Part shown: one piece after another, positions 1 through 8,852 of the stretch | How the letters are laid out: each line of letters starts with the position of its first letter | Numbering within the stretch: the stretch's first letter is position 1 | Source of the DNA: Rubripirellula obstinata | GTDB lineage: Bacteria > Planctomycetota > Planctomycetia > Pirellulales > Pirellulaceae | Direction: 5' to 3' | Assembly: GCF_001642955.1 (NCBI RefSeq) | Contig: NZ_LWSK01000027.1 | Span: 1 to 54,502, forward strand | DNA: 54,502 bases | Made by a program: the position numbers and the translations under genes | The notes under the pieces: generated by a model | Told to the model about the DNA's origin: nothing | Seen by the model: only the letters and a program-made list of their open reading frames with translations | The model's database searches: none

Positions 1-170
1 TGACCAGCAAATACCGCTTCCCAAGAATTTTCAATTTGCAATGTTCATTTTGCAATTTGCAATGTTCGACTGGTTCGCGAATAACATCACCCACCGCATT
101 TTCATCAGCCCAGCCGTGGACTTCCCCGCGCACTGTGCGGCCACCCAACGCGCCGGACGATCCCCACGCG

Positions 171-228
171 ACCAAACGAACTAACAAGTGTTTACCGGGC
201 CCAAAACTCTTCACACGTTGGGCGGCAT
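171..228. repeat. Diverged copy of a palindrome-associated intergenic repeat
   Basis: This stretch shares the motifs AAACGAACTAA and CCAAAACTCTTCAC, in the same order and spacing, with the right arm of the palindromic element at 52630-52775. The left half of that palindrome is not recognisable here. The rest of 1-236 has a short duplicated TTTGCAATGTTC motif and no convincing gene. Confidence 0.5.
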
Positions 229-236
229 GATCCGGG

Positions 237-962
237 CTAGTGAGCGTCCATGACGCCTTCAAACAACCGGCTGCCGATCCGCACCATCGTGGATCCTTCG
301 GCAATCGCCGCTTGAAAATCGCCGCTCATCCCCATCGATAACTCCGTCAGCGGATGTTCGGTTTGATCCTTTAGCTGATCGCTCAGCGCCCGCACCTTCG
401 CAAACTGATCGCGAGCCTGATCGACCTCGGTGCCCCAACCCGCCATCGCCATCAAGCCGATCACGCGTACACCGCCAGCACTTGGCCCAAACTTCTCTAG
501 CAACGACTTCAACTCGTCCACATTCATTCCCGTCTTTGCATCATCGCCGCTGATGTTCACTTCCAACATCGCGTCAGTCGTCTTGTTCTGTGCCACTGAT
601 TCAGTCGCAATCGCATCGAGCAAACGACTGCTATCGATTGAGTGAATGATCGGGGAATGACGCAGCGTTCGTCGAACCTTGTTGCGTTGCAGATGACCGA
701 TGATATGCCAGCGAACCGAATCATCGATCCACTCGGATTCAGCTTTTTCCCAAAGCACCTGCGGACGGTTTTCGCCCAAGTCATAACAACCCGCATCGAC
801 CAGCGCCGCGGTCGTTTCTGCGTCAACATACTTGGTCACGCCGATGATCTTCACGTCACCAGGCGATCGACCAGCCGCGGTCGCTGCATTGGCAACATCA
901 TTCACGACTGCCGCCCAATTCGCCGCGATCCGATCGCGATGCTGCTGACCCAAACCGCTCAT
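237..962 (-). CDS. yggS: YggS/PROSC-family pyridoxal phosphate homeostasis protein
   Basis: A 241-residue protein with the full length and fold signature of the YggS/PLPBP family, a fold-type III PLP-binding TIM barrel. The family has no proven catalytic activity and is thought to buffer PLP and amino-acid pools in the cytoplasm. The PLP lysine is K44 in IIGVTKYVD. GENRPQ follows (GENYVQ in most relatives), and the phosphate-binding C-terminal region reads SMGMSGDF and VRIGSRLFEG. Its ATG overlaps the stop of the upstream large gene by four bases (ATGA), so the two are probably translationally coupled. Identification is firm; the physiological role is inferred from the family. Confidence 0.92.
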   Translation of the reverse strand: MSGLGQQHRDRIAANWAAVVNDVANAATAAGRSPGDVKIIGVTKYVDAETTAALVDAGCYDLGENRPQVLWEKAESEWIDDSVRWHIIGHLQRNKVRRTLRHSPIIHSIDSSRLLDAIATESVAQNKTTDAMLEVNISGDDAKTGMNVDELKSLLEKFGPSAGGVRVIGLMAMAGWGTEVDQARDQFAKVRALSDQLKDQTEHPLTELSMGMSGDFQAAIAEGSTMVRIGSRLFEGVMDAH

Positions 963-2917
963 GGCCGCCCCTCATCTGCATCATCGACCGTGATCAACGC
1001 ATCATGAGTCCCATCGCCGGTGTCGAATTTAGAGACGTAGAAATCGGCCATGATGTGTTTGCCCAAAAACGACCGGCATCGCTGGTCGTTCAAGGATCGA
1101 TAGACCACCCATTGTTCTGATCCGACTTGAATACGAAACGCAGCAGCTTCGCTCTTTGGAACAAGTTCAAGCGCGTCGCAAACGGTCAATTGACGCCAAG
1201 TTCGCATCCTTTTCAAACGACGACGATTGAAATCAATCCACAGCGGCGCGTAAAGTCTTTCACGTCCACTCGCTTGAAAAACAACTTGATCGGGATTCGC
1301 CAAAATCAGCTTCGACGACGTTGGTCCCATCTTCCATTCCGACGCGGACAACGGAAGCAGCATCGCTTGTTTTCCGCCCGTCGTTCCGCCACCTGATCTC
1401 AAAATCACTTCGCGGGTTTCCTGTTCCTCGATCGCCGCGGCGTCGTGGGCAAGCGGCAGCGAGACCTGGTAATCGATCTTGTTCAGGTCTTTCGTTTCGT
1501 TCACTGAATCAGAGCCACTTGATTCCGTATTTTTCGGAATCACGGCGTCTGCAAGCATCAAGCAACGGTCTTCGCGCATCAGCAAAAATTGTCGTTGGAT
1601 CAGATAGTCGGATGTCCAAGACTGTTCCAGTTCCAAATAGTGAACATCGTCGTCCGTGTACCGGCAAATTTCATCCCAATCGCTCGTCGCCTGCTGCTGT
1701 GTACCGTCGATTTCCAAACTGGACTTCAACCGGCCAGCGATCATCGCGGTCCGACCGGCAAAGACTTCCACGGTGACATCCGGTCCAGAAAAATCAATAT
1801 GCGTTCGACCTCGTGAAGCATCCCATTCGGGCAGCAAGACCGCCATCTTGTTGGTTTCATCGCACCACATCGATTCGGGCAACGAGACTTCCCAGGCCAA
1901 TCGACCGCCGCTGTGTCCCTTGCCCATCGCCGCGTCCATCGCCAGCCCGATCGCTTCCCGGTCAAGCGACTTTGCAGCCGACAGCAATCCGTGCTTGCCG
2001 CAATCATCTTTGACAGCTTTGGGACCCGCGTTTGAAAACGCCGAGGTACCTCGGTTGCCTGTCATCGCGGCAACCCAAGTCGCCAGTGATTCTGCGACCT
2101 CGATGTTCTGTTTGCTGAACTTTCGTTTCGCCACTGCCTTCATCAAACAGCGGCATCGAATCAACGACGCCAGCGCCAGCCGAACCGACGTCGCGCCGGC
2201 AACCGCTGCGGAAATTGAGTCTTCATCCGACGCCGCCCAATCGGCAACAGCATCACCCGCACTCTTCAGGATCGCAGCACGACTTCTTAGTCCCGGCATC
2301 CGCCAAGCCAACGTCAAACCAAGTTCACCACCAAGGATTAAATGGCTGATCGAGCTAACGTCGGACCTCAAAAGAACCGATTCGCGAAGTTCCAATAACG
2401 CATGAGTCAGGTCAGCTAGGACGGTCACATCCAGATGTGTTTCAAGCTTCGGAATTGCCGCCGCCCAAACCACGGCCATCGCCGCCTGGTCCGCCGTCGG
2501 ATCTTTCAGCGATTCAAATTGGCTGATCGCTTGATGTGCAGATTCAATCCAATCGATGGAAGATTTTTTTGACTTGCGTTTCAGATCACAGCCCAACCGG
2601 CTGAGCGATTTCAGCAAGGCGTTATCCAGTTCGCCATCCGGCTCTTCGCCCCACTCCGTTAAACAGATTTCGTCGTCATCAAAATCAAGCGCCGACGGTG
2701 ACTTGGCAACCGCCATGCCCCAGCGGTAAACCCCACCATCCTTGGCCGCGTCACCAAACACCTTTTCAGGCGATTTCGATTTGCCCACAACCAAAGGCGG
2801 CCAATCCAGCGATTGCCGGGCCATTGGATTTTCACGTCGCTTGTTCGATGCTAGATCCGTCACGGCGGAATCGGATTGCGATGACGGTGGCTTGATGGGG
2901 GAGTGGTCGATCGACAT
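959..2917 (-). CDS. Large protein of unknown function upstream of yggS
   Basis: About 652 residues from the ATG at 2917; an ATG at 2962 is also open but would add an unlikely leader, and neither has a clear ribosome site. I do not recognise the family with confidence. The N-terminal half (roughly residues 80-330) is alpha-helical and alanine-rich. The C-terminal half looks beta-rich, with aromatic and charged repeats such as HYLELEQSW and DYLIQRQFLLM. That pattern is faintly like the C-terminal sheet domain of heparinase II/III proteins, but no catalytic signature is visible. No signal peptide or membrane segment is evident. It overlaps yggS by four bases and probably forms an operon with it. 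Confidence 0.75.
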   Translation of the reverse strand: MSIDHSPIKPPSSQSDSAVTDLASNKRRENPMARQSLDWPPLVVGKSKSPEKVFGDAAKDGGVYRWGMAVAKSPSALDFDDDEICLTEWGEEPDGELDNALLKSLSRLGCDLKRKSKKSSIDWIESAHQAISQFESLKDPTADQAAMAVVWAAAIPKLETHLDVTVLADLTHALLELRESVLLRSDVSSISHLILGGELGLTLAWRMPGLRSRAAILKSAGDAVADWAASDEDSISAAVAGATSVRLALASLIRCRCLMKAVAKRKFSKQNIEVAESLATWVAAMTGNRGTSAFSNAGPKAVKDDCGKHGLLSAAKSLDREAIGLAMDAAMGKGHSGGRLAWEVSLPESMWCDETNKMAVLLPEWDASRGRTHIDFSGPDVTVEVFAGRTAMIAGRLKSSLEIDGTQQQATSDWDEICRYTDDDVHYLELEQSWTSDYLIQRQFLLMREDRCLMLADAVIPKNTESSGSDSVNETKDLNKIDYQVSLPLAHDAAAIEEQETREVILRSGGGTTGGKQAMLLPLSASEWKMGPTSSKLILANPDQVVFQASGRERLYAPLWIDFNRRRLKRMRTWRQLTVCDALELVPKSEAAAFRIQVGSEQWVVYRSLNDQRCRSFLGKHIMADFYVSKFDTGDGTHDALITVDDADEGRP

Positions 2918-3033
2918 GAATCGAGAAGCTAGCTGAAAATGAGTGTGCGTAAAGTTTTGCATCAACGGGGTGGATCAAAATCTAAGATCAGCCGCTAGAA
3001 TAGCCACAACTCCAACGAATAAGAACGGGCCAA

Positions 3034-4044
3034 ATGAACACATCGAAAACACTTGTCGGATTTCTCGTCTTCTCACTAGCCGCCTTCCCGGGATGTAGCA
3101 AACCTGCAAACACGCAAACCGATTCGACGCAAAACACAGCGGAGATACCATCGCCGACTGAATCGCCCTCTAAATCATTAGCGAATACCGACGACAACAC
3201 TTCGCCGCGGATGCTGCCAACCGCCCAGTCGATGACTGATTCTGAGCCGGCTGAAACAGACGATCAAACCGCCGATAGCAAAGAGCCTGAAAGCAACGAA
3301 GAAAGCAGCGAATCCAGCGAATCGATTGACCTAGAAGAAGTGGAAACGCCCAGCGTGATCGCGGCGAAGGCTTTCACTGCACCATCCGGTGCAAAATCGC
3401 TGAGCAAAAGAAATTTGTGGATCGACCGTGCCGCTGGTCGTGTCTATGCAGACGGTTACATCGCGATGAATGACGGGCCACTGGAAATGTTTGCCTGCCC
3501 ATCAGGAACCAAGGAACACGAAACGATCATCGCAACCTTGGCCAAGGCGAGCGAACTGCATGCCGGATTACTGGCCATCGGCGCACAAGTCGGAACGCCC
3601 GTGACGTACAACCCAAGTTTCATTCCCGCGACCGGGCAACGAATCCGAGTCTGGGTGTGTTATTTTGACGATGACGGAAAGTACCAAGTCGTCGACGCAC
3701 GAGATTGGATTGTCAGAACCGGGACGACTGAAACGTTAAAAGAAGACTGGGTTTTCGCGGGCAGCTACGTCTGGACCGATCCCGTGGACAATCGCAACTA
3801 TTACCAAGGCGACGTTGGCGACATGATCTGCGTTTCAAACTTCACCACCGCAATGATGGACATCCCCGTCGCCAGCAGCGCCGACACCGACCAACTGCAG
3901 TACTCGCCGAACACCGCCATCATCCCCAATCGCGGCACCGCCGTGCGACTAATCCTAGAACCAATCCCGCTACCCGCCGACGGCCAAGAACAACCAAGTG
4001 CACCCGAGCCGCCAACCGAAGACGTGCTGCAAAAACAATCCTGA
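3034..4044 (+). CDS. Putative lipoprotein of unknown function
   Basis: A 336-residue protein with a short basic N-terminus, a hydrophobic core and a cysteine at position 21 (AAFPGC), read as a lipobox with a non-ideal -3 residue. Residues about 25-110 are a low-complexity, Ser/Glu/Asp/Thr-rich linker, and the remaining 220 residues look globular and beta-rich. The likely location is the periplasm, anchored to a membrane. It is divergent from the yggS operon and alone. No functional family is recognised. The 160 bases that follow, up to the aldo/keto reductase, hold nothing obvious. Confidence 0.7.
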   Translation: MNTSKTLVGFLVFSLAAFPGCSKPANTQTDSTQNTAEIPSPTESPSKSLANTDDNTSPRMLPTAQSMTDSEPAETDDQTADSKEPESNEESSESSESIDLEEVETPSVIAAKAFTAPSGAKSLSKRNLWIDRAAGRVYADGYIAMNDGPLEMFACPSGTKEHETIIATLAKASELHAGLLAIGAQVGTPVTYNPSFIPATGQRIRVWVCYFDDDGKYQVVDARDWIVRTGTTETLKEDWVFAGSYVWTDPVDNRNYYQGDVGDMICVSNFTTAMMDIPVASSADTDQLQYSPNTAIIPNRGTAVRLILEPIPLPADGQEQPSAPEPPTEDVLQKQS

Positions 4045-4206
4045 ATCAGCGAGCTGATCGAGTATCAGGACAGTGGTAAATCGATTTCAGGACAAAACGA
4101 TGAAAGTAAGCAACAAATTTCTCACTGAAAATCGAACGCTGTAATCGTTTTGCCCCCACATCGTTTTGCCCTTTCCGATCCCACCAATCGACCCTTCGAT
4201 CCCTTA

Positions 4207-5097
4207 TCAGCTATCCAAAACCAGTGAATTGATTCGCGAAACCAAACTCGGTTCCATCAGTTTCGCAGCAGCAAGTTCGCGGATCTGACTTGGCCGGCGG
4301 GCTCCGACCATGACTCCGGCAACGCCTTCCTGAGCCAACGTCCAGCCGATCGATAACTGAGCCACCGTGGCCCCCGTTTCCTGCCCAAGCTTCTCCAGTT
4401 GATCAACCACACGGTGAGCTCGCTCTCTGGCTTCGCCTTGGAAAACCGCGTAGCCGGGGCGGCTGTCGCCTTCGGCAAACTGGTGATCTCGAGTGATTTT
4501 TCCCGCCAACATTCCTTTCATCAAAGCCCAGAACACAAACACCGATGCGCCGTGTTCTCGGCAACGTGGAATGAATGCCTCCAGTGCATCTTGCTGCAAC
4601 AGATTCAGTGGCGACTGCACCGCATCGCATTTCGCCGTGGCACAAAATTGATCCAACTGTTCCAAGTCAACATTACAAACGCCGATCCGTTTGCACAAAC
4701 CTCGACGACGCAATTGCTCCATCGCGTCGGCCGATTTTTCGATCGGGACGTTCGGATCAGGACTGTGCAAGTACAGGATGTCAAACGCATCGATGCCGAT
4801 CCGCGACAGCGACGTTTCGGCGTCAGCAATCAACTGTTCCGGCGATCCGTTAACCACGCGGTTTCGATTCGCATCCCAGCGTTGACCAACTTTGCCCATC
4901 ACTTGAAATCGATCGCGTTGATTTGCGATCGCGCGGCCAAGATGACGATCGCTTTCGCCGTCGTAGCCGTAACTAAACGCGGTATCAAATGACGTGATCC
5001 CCGCATCGATCGCGGCTGCGATGGTCGCGGTCGCGTCACTGTCGGTCACACCGATCGTTGTGATGCCTGCAATCGGCCACAGTCCAAGCGTGATCAC
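4207..5097 (-). CDS. Aldo/keto reductase
   Basis: A 296-residue cytosolic oxidoreductase of the AKR superfamily, predicted to reduce aldehydes or ketones with NAD(P)H. The catalytic set is visible in order: D and Y in SFDTAFSYGYDG, K in VMGKVGQ and H in YLHSPDP. The C-terminal nucleotide-binding part GVMVGARRPSQI is also present. It starts with GTG, which shares one base with the mutL stop codon (TAGTG), so it is probably translationally coupled to mutL. The substrate cannot be told from sequence, and the link with mismatch repair is likely positional only. Confidence 0.9.
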   Translation of the reverse strand: MITLGLWPIAGITTIGVTDSDATATIAAAIDAGITSFDTAFSYGYDGESDRHLGRAIANQRDRFQVMGKVGQRWDANRNRVVNGSPEQLIADAETSLSRIGIDAFDILYLHSPDPNVPIEKSADAMEQLRRRGLCKRIGVCNVDLEQLDQFCATAKCDAVQSPLNLLQQDALEAFIPRCREHGASVFVFWALMKGMLAGKITRDHQFAEGDSRPGYAVFQGEARERAHRVVDQLEKLGQETGATVAQLSIGWTLAQEGVAGVMVGARRPSQIRELAAAKLMEPSLVSRINSLVLDS

Positions 5098-7112
5098 TAG
5101 ACGCGACCTCGGGGCCCCAACCGACCGAACATGCGGTCGAGTTCATCGCGGCTGAAGAACAATGCCGTCGGGCGACCATGCGGACAATGGTGCGTGTCGT
5201 GATACAGATCTTTCTGTTCCAGCAAAGCCGTGATCTCTTCGGGTGACAGCGGATCGCCCGCCTTGACCGCTGCTTTGCACGCGATCGTTGACAGTAAATG
5301 GTTCAGCAAATCTTTGGCGTCCGGATCTTTCCCCGCCGACATCAACGATTCCAAAACCACTCGCAGCATGTCGGCCGGCGGCGTGTGAGGCAACATCGCG
5401 GGATAAGCACTGATCACGATTGAATCGCCACCGAAGTCGTCAATCTCCAACCCGATTTTTGCCATCGTTTCCTTGGCATCGATCGCGGTCGTCCGCTCGG
5501 CCGGTGTCAACGAGACTGGTTCAGGTACCAGCAACCGCTGAGATTCAAGCGAACTGCCTTCGCCCAAAACTTTCTCGCAAACCCGTTCGTACAACACGCG
5601 TTCGTGAAGAGCGTGCTGGTCAATCACGACCATTCCGGTTTCATCCTGAGTGACCAAGTAACGGTTGTGAACTTGGAACCCCAGATAACAAACGCTCGGC
5701 GATTTTTGAGCGTCCTGGTTTTTATCAGAAGACTCAGTGTCCAAAGACTCAGTGTCCCACGGCGCAGCATCCGCCGGCGGCTTGCTCGGCAGGCGACCGT
5801 CATCGAACGGCTGAAACGCTGGCGTGCCAGATGGAAATTCTGACGAAAATTCTGATGGAGTGTGCGTTGCTGCTGGATTTCCCAACGAAGGCGGAAGTGC
5901 AGCCGATCGAGTTGTCGAATCATCCTGCCCCGTCCTCGCCCAATTGATCACCGCTTGGCGTTGTTGGTTTTCTACCTGTGTACTTGAACTAAAACTCTGC
6001 GGTGGATCCGGCGCACGATGAACGTGCGGATCTTCGCGGCCAACACCCGGACCTGACCCAGTTTCCTGACCCGTCGATGCCGGGCCAACTCGCTGAGTCA
6101 TGTCGGTCCGCAAAAACTGATGCCTTAGCGTTTGCAACAGACGCCCATAAACCTTTCCGCCGTCAGTAAAACGAACTTCCAACTTCGTCGGATGCACGTT
6201 CACGTCGATCAATTCCGCTGGCATGTCCAATCGCAAGAAACAAACCGGAAACCGACCGACCATCAACAAACCACGATAAGCCTCGCCCAACGCATGCTGC
6301 AGCGAACGGTCGCGGATGTGCCGACCGTTCAAGAACAAATACTGCATTCGGTTGTTGCCGCGATTGACCGACGGATCGCTGACGTAACCGCTGATTTTGA
6401 TCGCGTCATCGGCGTCGCTGATCGGGATTAGCGACTCCGCAATCTCATCGCCAAAGAACGCTCGAATCCGCTCGGACCAATTCTTGGCTGCCGGTAAATC
6501 GTGCATCACCTTGTCATTGTTGGACAACACAAAATGGATGTGCGGATTCGCCAGAGCCAGTCGCGTGAAGGCTTCGACGATGTGTCCGCGTTCGGTTCCC
6601 GCTGTTTTCAAAAAGCGATGACGCACCGGCGTGTTGAAAAACAGATTGCGAATTTCGATCACCGTTCCGGTCGGACAACCCGCCGGAGAAACCGGCTCGA
6701 TCACTCCGCCACGCACCACCATTTCGCTGCCCACCGATTCGCCTTCGGCGCGGCTGCGGATCGTCATTTGTGAAACGCTGCCGATCGACGCCATCGCTTC
6801 GCCGCGAAACCCCAACGTGCTGACGCTGAACAGTGAATCGTCGTCAGGCAGCTTACTGGTCGCGTGCGACGCCACCGCCAACGGCAATTGTTCAGGCAGC
6901 ATGCCGCAGCCGTCGTCGCTGATCCGAATCGATTCGGTTCCGCCGCCGGTGACGGACACTTCGATGCGGTGCGAACCTGCATCGATGCTGTTTTCGACCA
7001 ATTCCTTGACCACCGATGCGGGGCGTTCAATCACCTCGCCGGCGGCAATTTGATTGATCAGGTTGGCGGGCAGTTGGCGAATCGTCGGAAAGGCTTTGGT
7101 GGTCGCATTCAT
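5097..7112 (-). CDS. mutL: DNA mismatch repair protein MutL
   Basis: A 671-residue MutL homologue. The N-terminal GHKL ATPase has IAAGEVIERP, VKELVENSIDAGS, DDGCGM, ATSKL and GFRGEA. A Ser/Pro/Gln-rich linker covers about residues 345-460. The C-terminal dimerisation domain carries the endonuclease metal motif DQHALHERVLYE (DQHA-x2-E-x4-E), ACKAAVK and CPHGRP. So this is the nicking type of MutL found in bacteria without MutH, not the E. coli type. MutS is not in the window. It is the first gene of a two-gene unit with the aldo/keto reductase and is divergent from the HEAT-like gene. Confidence 0.97.
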   Translation of the reverse strand: MNATTKAFPTIRQLPANLINQIAAGEVIERPASVVKELVENSIDAGSHRIEVSVTGGGTESIRISDDGCGMLPEQLPLAVASHATSKLPDDDSLFSVSTLGFRGEAMASIGSVSQMTIRSRAEGESVGSEMVVRGGVIEPVSPAGCPTGTVIEIRNLFFNTPVRHRFLKTAGTERGHIVEAFTRLALANPHIHFVLSNNDKVMHDLPAAKNWSERIRAFFGDEIAESLIPISDADDAIKISGYVSDPSVNRGNNRMQYLFLNGRHIRDRSLQHALGEAYRGLLMVGRFPVCFLRLDMPAELIDVNVHPTKLEVRFTDGGKVYGRLLQTLRHQFLRTDMTQRVGPASTGQETGSGPGVGREDPHVHRAPDPPQSFSSSTQVENQQRQAVINWARTGQDDSTTRSAALPPSLGNPAATHTPSEFSSEFPSGTPAFQPFDDGRLPSKPPADAAPWDTESLDTESSDKNQDAQKSPSVCYLGFQVHNRYLVTQDETGMVVIDQHALHERVLYERVCEKVLGEGSSLESQRLLVPEPVSLTPAERTTAIDAKETMAKIGLEIDDFGGDSIVISAYPAMLPHTPPADMLRVVLESLMSAGKDPDAKDLLNHLLSTIACKAAVKAGDPLSPEEITALLEQKDLYHDTHHCPHGRPTALFFSRDELDRMFGRLGPRGRV

Positions 7113-7282
7113 ACCCCAAATGTATCGCCCCGAATGCCCATCGCAACGCTCAATTGCGGCCTGACCAGAAATGACCTTGCCGTGGCGGGCCGTCTGTCGG
7201 CAGAATCGCTCAAGCTGATCAAGATTCCCGGATCAGTATTACAGCCTGCTCAACCCTCATTTCCCCAGTTCTTCCCCACTCG

Positions 7283-8701
7283 ATGTCTCGCAGCGACCTT
7301 TCCGATCAGCCGAATCCCTTCGCTTTTGCAGCGATCGAGGGCTTCCAGACGGCCAGTTCGAGCGGGAAAAACAGTCCGAGTGGGAAAAGTCATACAGAAT
7401 CCATCCGATCGAGGTCCAGCGGCTCGAAATCGGCTGTCATCAAGGCGGCGAAGTACCTGTTAATGATTGCATTGGTGTTCGCAGGCTTGATCGCGGTCCG
7501 GCACGTCAGCGGCAAATGGCTGTTGAATCAACTGACGCACGATTTTGACAACTTGTCTGCCGCCGACCAGCAAAAACGCCTCGCACAGATCGAAGGGTTT
7601 GGCCCAGCCGCGATTCCCGCACTCGTTTCCGCGATGGCTGCCCAGCAGACCACGACCGGACGAACTGCCTACGATATTTTGCGGCGTTTTCAGAACCAGT
7701 GGACCGTGCTCAGTGAAAAAGCATCGACGAAGCGGCACAGCGAACTGGTCGCGGCGATCGCCAGCGTCGCCCCACGACTGCCAGACGATCGAACCGGTTG
7801 GGCCACGGCACTCGTTCAACAATCGATCATGGAATCGGTCGGTCAGAAAACCAGCGAAGAGAAGTATCTGTACCGCAACGCCAACGACGCACTGGCGATC
7901 TTGGCACACGACCATCGCAGCGGCCCCAGTATTTTAGGTTCACAAGATTTCGCTGCCGATTCAACCGATCAATCACCACGACGACTGGTCGCCAAAGCCC
8001 GTCCGTTGCCCGTCGAAAAAACCGACGCCGGCGGACAGTGGACCGACTGGCCGCCCGGCAGCGGAAACAACATCGCACGCTCCGACACACCATCGATCTA
8101 TCGATCCGGCAGTTCGAAACTAAATAGCTCAAAACTAAATAGCTCAAACTCTGGCAACCAAACTTCTGTTCGCTTGCGACCGGTCGTGCCGAATCAACCG
8201 ATCGAACTCAAACCGATCGAAAAGATCAACAACACTGCGTCCACCGGTTCTGCTTTCGACCAACCCGTCAAGCAAGCTCAATCGGTCGAGACCTTAGTCG
8301 AAACGGCTCTGGAAGTTTACGACGATCGATCGGTCATGCATTGGTTAAGCAGTGACGATGCTCAGCAACGTGACGCAGCACGATTGGAACTGCTTTCGCG
8401 AGGCTTCAACGATTCACAAATCGATTTCTCAATCAACCTGGCTCACCCCGACGCCAGCGTCCGGCTTCACTTCGTCAACGAACTCAGTCGTCATCAAGAC
8501 ATCGATCCACGACCGTGGTTGAAACTAATGTGGGGCGACGAAAGCCGCGAAGTTCGCCTAGCCGTGATTTCAGTTCTGGGAAGTCTTAGAGGCCACGATG
8601 CAACCAGCGAGTTGCGGCAACTGATGTCGCAAGAACGCGACCCGATGGTCGCCGCAAAAATTCGCGACACACTAGAACTCGGAAAACAAGTTCGACGCTA
8701 G
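7283..8701 (+). CDS. Membrane-anchored HEAT-repeat-like protein
   Basis: A 472-residue protein. A Ser-rich cytoplasmic N-terminus of about 55 residues leads to one transmembrane segment (around residues 57-76, LLMIALVFAGLIAV). Helical repeat-like stretches follow at about 95-135 and 355-470, the latter with HEAT-type spacing (RLHFVNELSRH, VRLAVISVLGSL). The middle is disordered and contains a tandem SSKLN repeat encoded by a 15-base duplication near 8118-8147. Such proteins usually scaffold protein contacts; no enzyme signature is present. It is convergent with the S41 protease gene, and a palindromic element fills the gap between them. Confidence 0.8.
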   Translation: MSRSDLSDQPNPFAFAAIEGFQTASSSGKNSPSGKSHTESIRSRSSGSKSAVIKAAKYLLMIALVFAGLIAVRHVSGKWLLNQLTHDFDNLSAADQQKRLAQIEGFGPAAIPALVSAMAAQQTTTGRTAYDILRRFQNQWTVLSEKASTKRHSELVAAIASVAPRLPDDRTGWATALVQQSIMESVGQKTSEEKYLYRNANDALAILAHDHRSGPSILGSQDFAADSTDQSPRRLVAKARPLPVEKTDAGGQWTDWPPGSGNNIARSDTPSIYRSGSSKLNSSKLNSSNSGNQTSVRLRPVVPNQPIELKPIEKINNTASTGSAFDQPVKQAQSVETLVETALEVYDDRSVMHWLSSDDAQQRDAARLELLSRGFNDSQIDFSINLAHPDASVRLHFVNELSRHQDIDPRPWLKLMWGDESREVRLAVISVLGSLRGHDATSELRQLMSQERDPMVAAKIRDTLELGKQVRR

Positions 8702-8703
8702 CC

Positions 8704-8790
8704 GTAGGCCGGAACAAGCTCCGCGCAGTTCCGGCAATCCAACGCCGTCTGATGCAATTGCCGGAACTCGCTCCACTCGCTACGGCCTAC
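8704..8790. repeat. REP-like palindrome between convergent genes
   Basis: An imperfect palindrome with outer arms GTAGGCC/GGCCTAC and inner arms TTCCGGCAAT/ATTGCCGGAA. It starts three bases after the stop of the HEAT-like gene. A related element lies at 49344-49432, also between convergent genes. The structure could act as a bidirectional terminator, but no T-run is present. Confidence 0.7.
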
Positions 8791-8852
8791 TTGAGAGGCT
8801 CTCGCCGTTAAGCATTTCGGCAGTCCCTAGAACTCGGAAAACAAATCCGACA